A DNA stretch of 5,511 nucleotides from the NCBI GenBank assembly GCA_003695455.1, contig RFJF01000786.1, positions 1 to 5,511 of the forward strand, in the 5' to 3' direction. Shown one piece after another: positions 4,997 through 5,511 of the stretch. Position 1 is the stretch's first letter. Each line of letters opens with the position of its first letter. The notes under the pieces were generated by a model, which was not told where the DNA came from, ran no database searches, and worked only from the letters and a program-made list of their open reading frames with translations. This DNA comes from Chloroflexota bacterium (GTDB taxonomy: Bacteria; Chloroflexota; Anaerolineae; 4572-78; J111). Made by a program: the position numbers and the translations under genes.

Positions 4997-5010
4997 AACC
5001 CACCGAACAC

Positions 5011-5511
5011 TCAAAAACTGACCCACGTTTGCAACGCCTGCACCAACAAATTTTTGTATTCGCTACGCGAAATCTCAACCGCCCCAAACCGGCGCAGATG
5101 GTCGGTGATAAATTGGGTATCGAGCAGCACCAGCCCGCGCCGCTGCAAATGCTGCACCAGATACACCAACGCAATTTTGCTGCTGTCCGGCGCCCGGCTG
5201 AACATGCTCTCGCCGGCAAACAACCCCCGAATGCTCACCCCGTACAGACCACCCGCCAGTTGGCCGTCCACCCACGTTTCAACGCTGTGCGCAAATCCGG
5301 CATCGTGTAATTGGCAGTACACGTCAATGATTTCGGCGTTAATCCAGGTTGTATCGCGGCCCGGCGCAGGTTCGGCGCAGGCAGTAATCACCGCCCGAAA
5401 ATCCCAATCCACCCGAATTTCAAACCCGCCCCGCCGAATGCGGCGCGCCAGCGAGCGCGGCACGTGGAATTTATCCAGCGGAATCACCGCGCGCGGGTCC
5501 GGGTCAAACCA
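5011..5511 (-). CDS. aat: Leucyl/phenylalanyl-tRNA-protein transferase, N-terminus outside the window
   Basis: Transfers Leu or Phe from aminoacyl-tRNA to proteins with N-terminal Arg or Lys, marking them for ClpS/ClpAP-type degradation (N-degron pathway); acts in the cytosol. The open frame runs to the window edge, and its first visible residues, WFDPDPRAVIPLDKFHV, match the conserved early Aat region, so about 55-60 N-terminal residues are missing; a GTG at 5487 is internal (the V of RAVIP) and not the start. In the visible 166 residues, HSVETWVDGQLAGGLYGV, then FAGESMFSR, then SSKIAL, LLDTQFITDHLRRFGAVEISR and YKNLL give a full C-terminal family match (GNAT-like fold). The stop at 5013-5011 is intact. 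It converges on fumC across the repeat cluster at 4867-5010. Its promoter is outside the window. Confidence 0.95.
   Translation of the reverse strand, partial: WFDPDPRAVIPLDKFHVPRSLARRIRRGGFEIRVDWDFRAVITACAEPAPGRDTTWINAEIIDVYCQLHDAGFAHSVETWVDGQLAGGLYGVSIRGLFAGESMFSRAPDSSKIALVYLVQHLQRRGLVLLDTQFITDHLRRFGAVEISRSEYKNLLVQALQTWVSF

Larger units (their letters stand above)
4879..5008. repeat. Long inverted repeat in the fumC/aat convergent gap
   Basis: GTTTGGTGGGTTGGGTG at 4879-4895 is inverted at 4992-5008 with 16 of 17 bases matching, enclosing 96 bp. The element almost fills the gap between the two convergent genes. No flanking duplication or coding sequence is seen. It may be a small mobile or spreading intergenic repeat, or serve both genes as a 3'-end structure, although it lacks the T-tracts of a standard terminator. 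Confidence 0.7.

Noticed and set aside
4912..5310. 132-residue plus-strand reading frame covering the repeats and part of aat
   Set aside because: Its start is made of the heptamer repeats and the rest is the antisense of conserved Aat motifs.

Overview
The window looks like ordinary bacterial chromosome, most likely from the phylum Chloroflexota (Anaerolineae-like). The main reason is the minus-strand gene for an anchored protein with a long Thr/Pro linker and a bacterial SH3 domain, an architecture very common in that phylum. The G+C-rich codon use, frequent GTG/TTG starts, strong AGGAGG-type ribosome binding sites and the heptamer-type repeats in the 4867-5010 gap fit but do not prove it. 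The taxonomic call is an inference.

Layout: (1) 67-961, plus strand: sodN, a nickel superoxide dismutase precursor, and sodX, its dedicated S26-family maturation protease, separated by a compact intrinsic-terminator hairpin. (2) 973-1959, minus strand: a GTG-started, membrane-anchored SH3b protein, convergent with sodX with only 11 bp between the genes. (3) 1960-2213: a divergent promoter region with a near-consensus promoter for the next gene and a CRP/FNR-like dyad. (4) 2214-4866, plus strand: a small ferredoxin of the seven-iron type, a TTG-started PIG-L/LmbE-family deacetylase and class II fumarase fumC, with an intrinsic terminator in each of the two gaps. (5) 4867-5010: a convergent gap filled with nested inverted repeats and two runs of 7-bp-period degenerate tandem repeats. 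(6) 5011-5511, minus strand: the C-terminal part of aat (leucyl/phenylalanyl-tRNA-protein transferase), running off the window edge.

Functionally, sodN and sodX are a substrate/protease pair. SodX removes the 20-residue propeptide so that the new N-terminal His of Ni-SOD can bind nickel. The other genes are housekeeping or general metabolism. A loose theme is iron-independent or oxidant-tolerant metabolism (Ni-SOD and iron-free FumC), but nothing in the sequence shows shared regulation.

I do not see an undescribed multi-gene system. The observations most worth checking are the repeated 'terminator immediately before the next gene's ribosome binding site' arrangement in all three plus-strand gaps, the Ni-SOD second-shell substitutions, the CRP-like dyad at 2035-2052, and the repeat cluster at 4879-5008.
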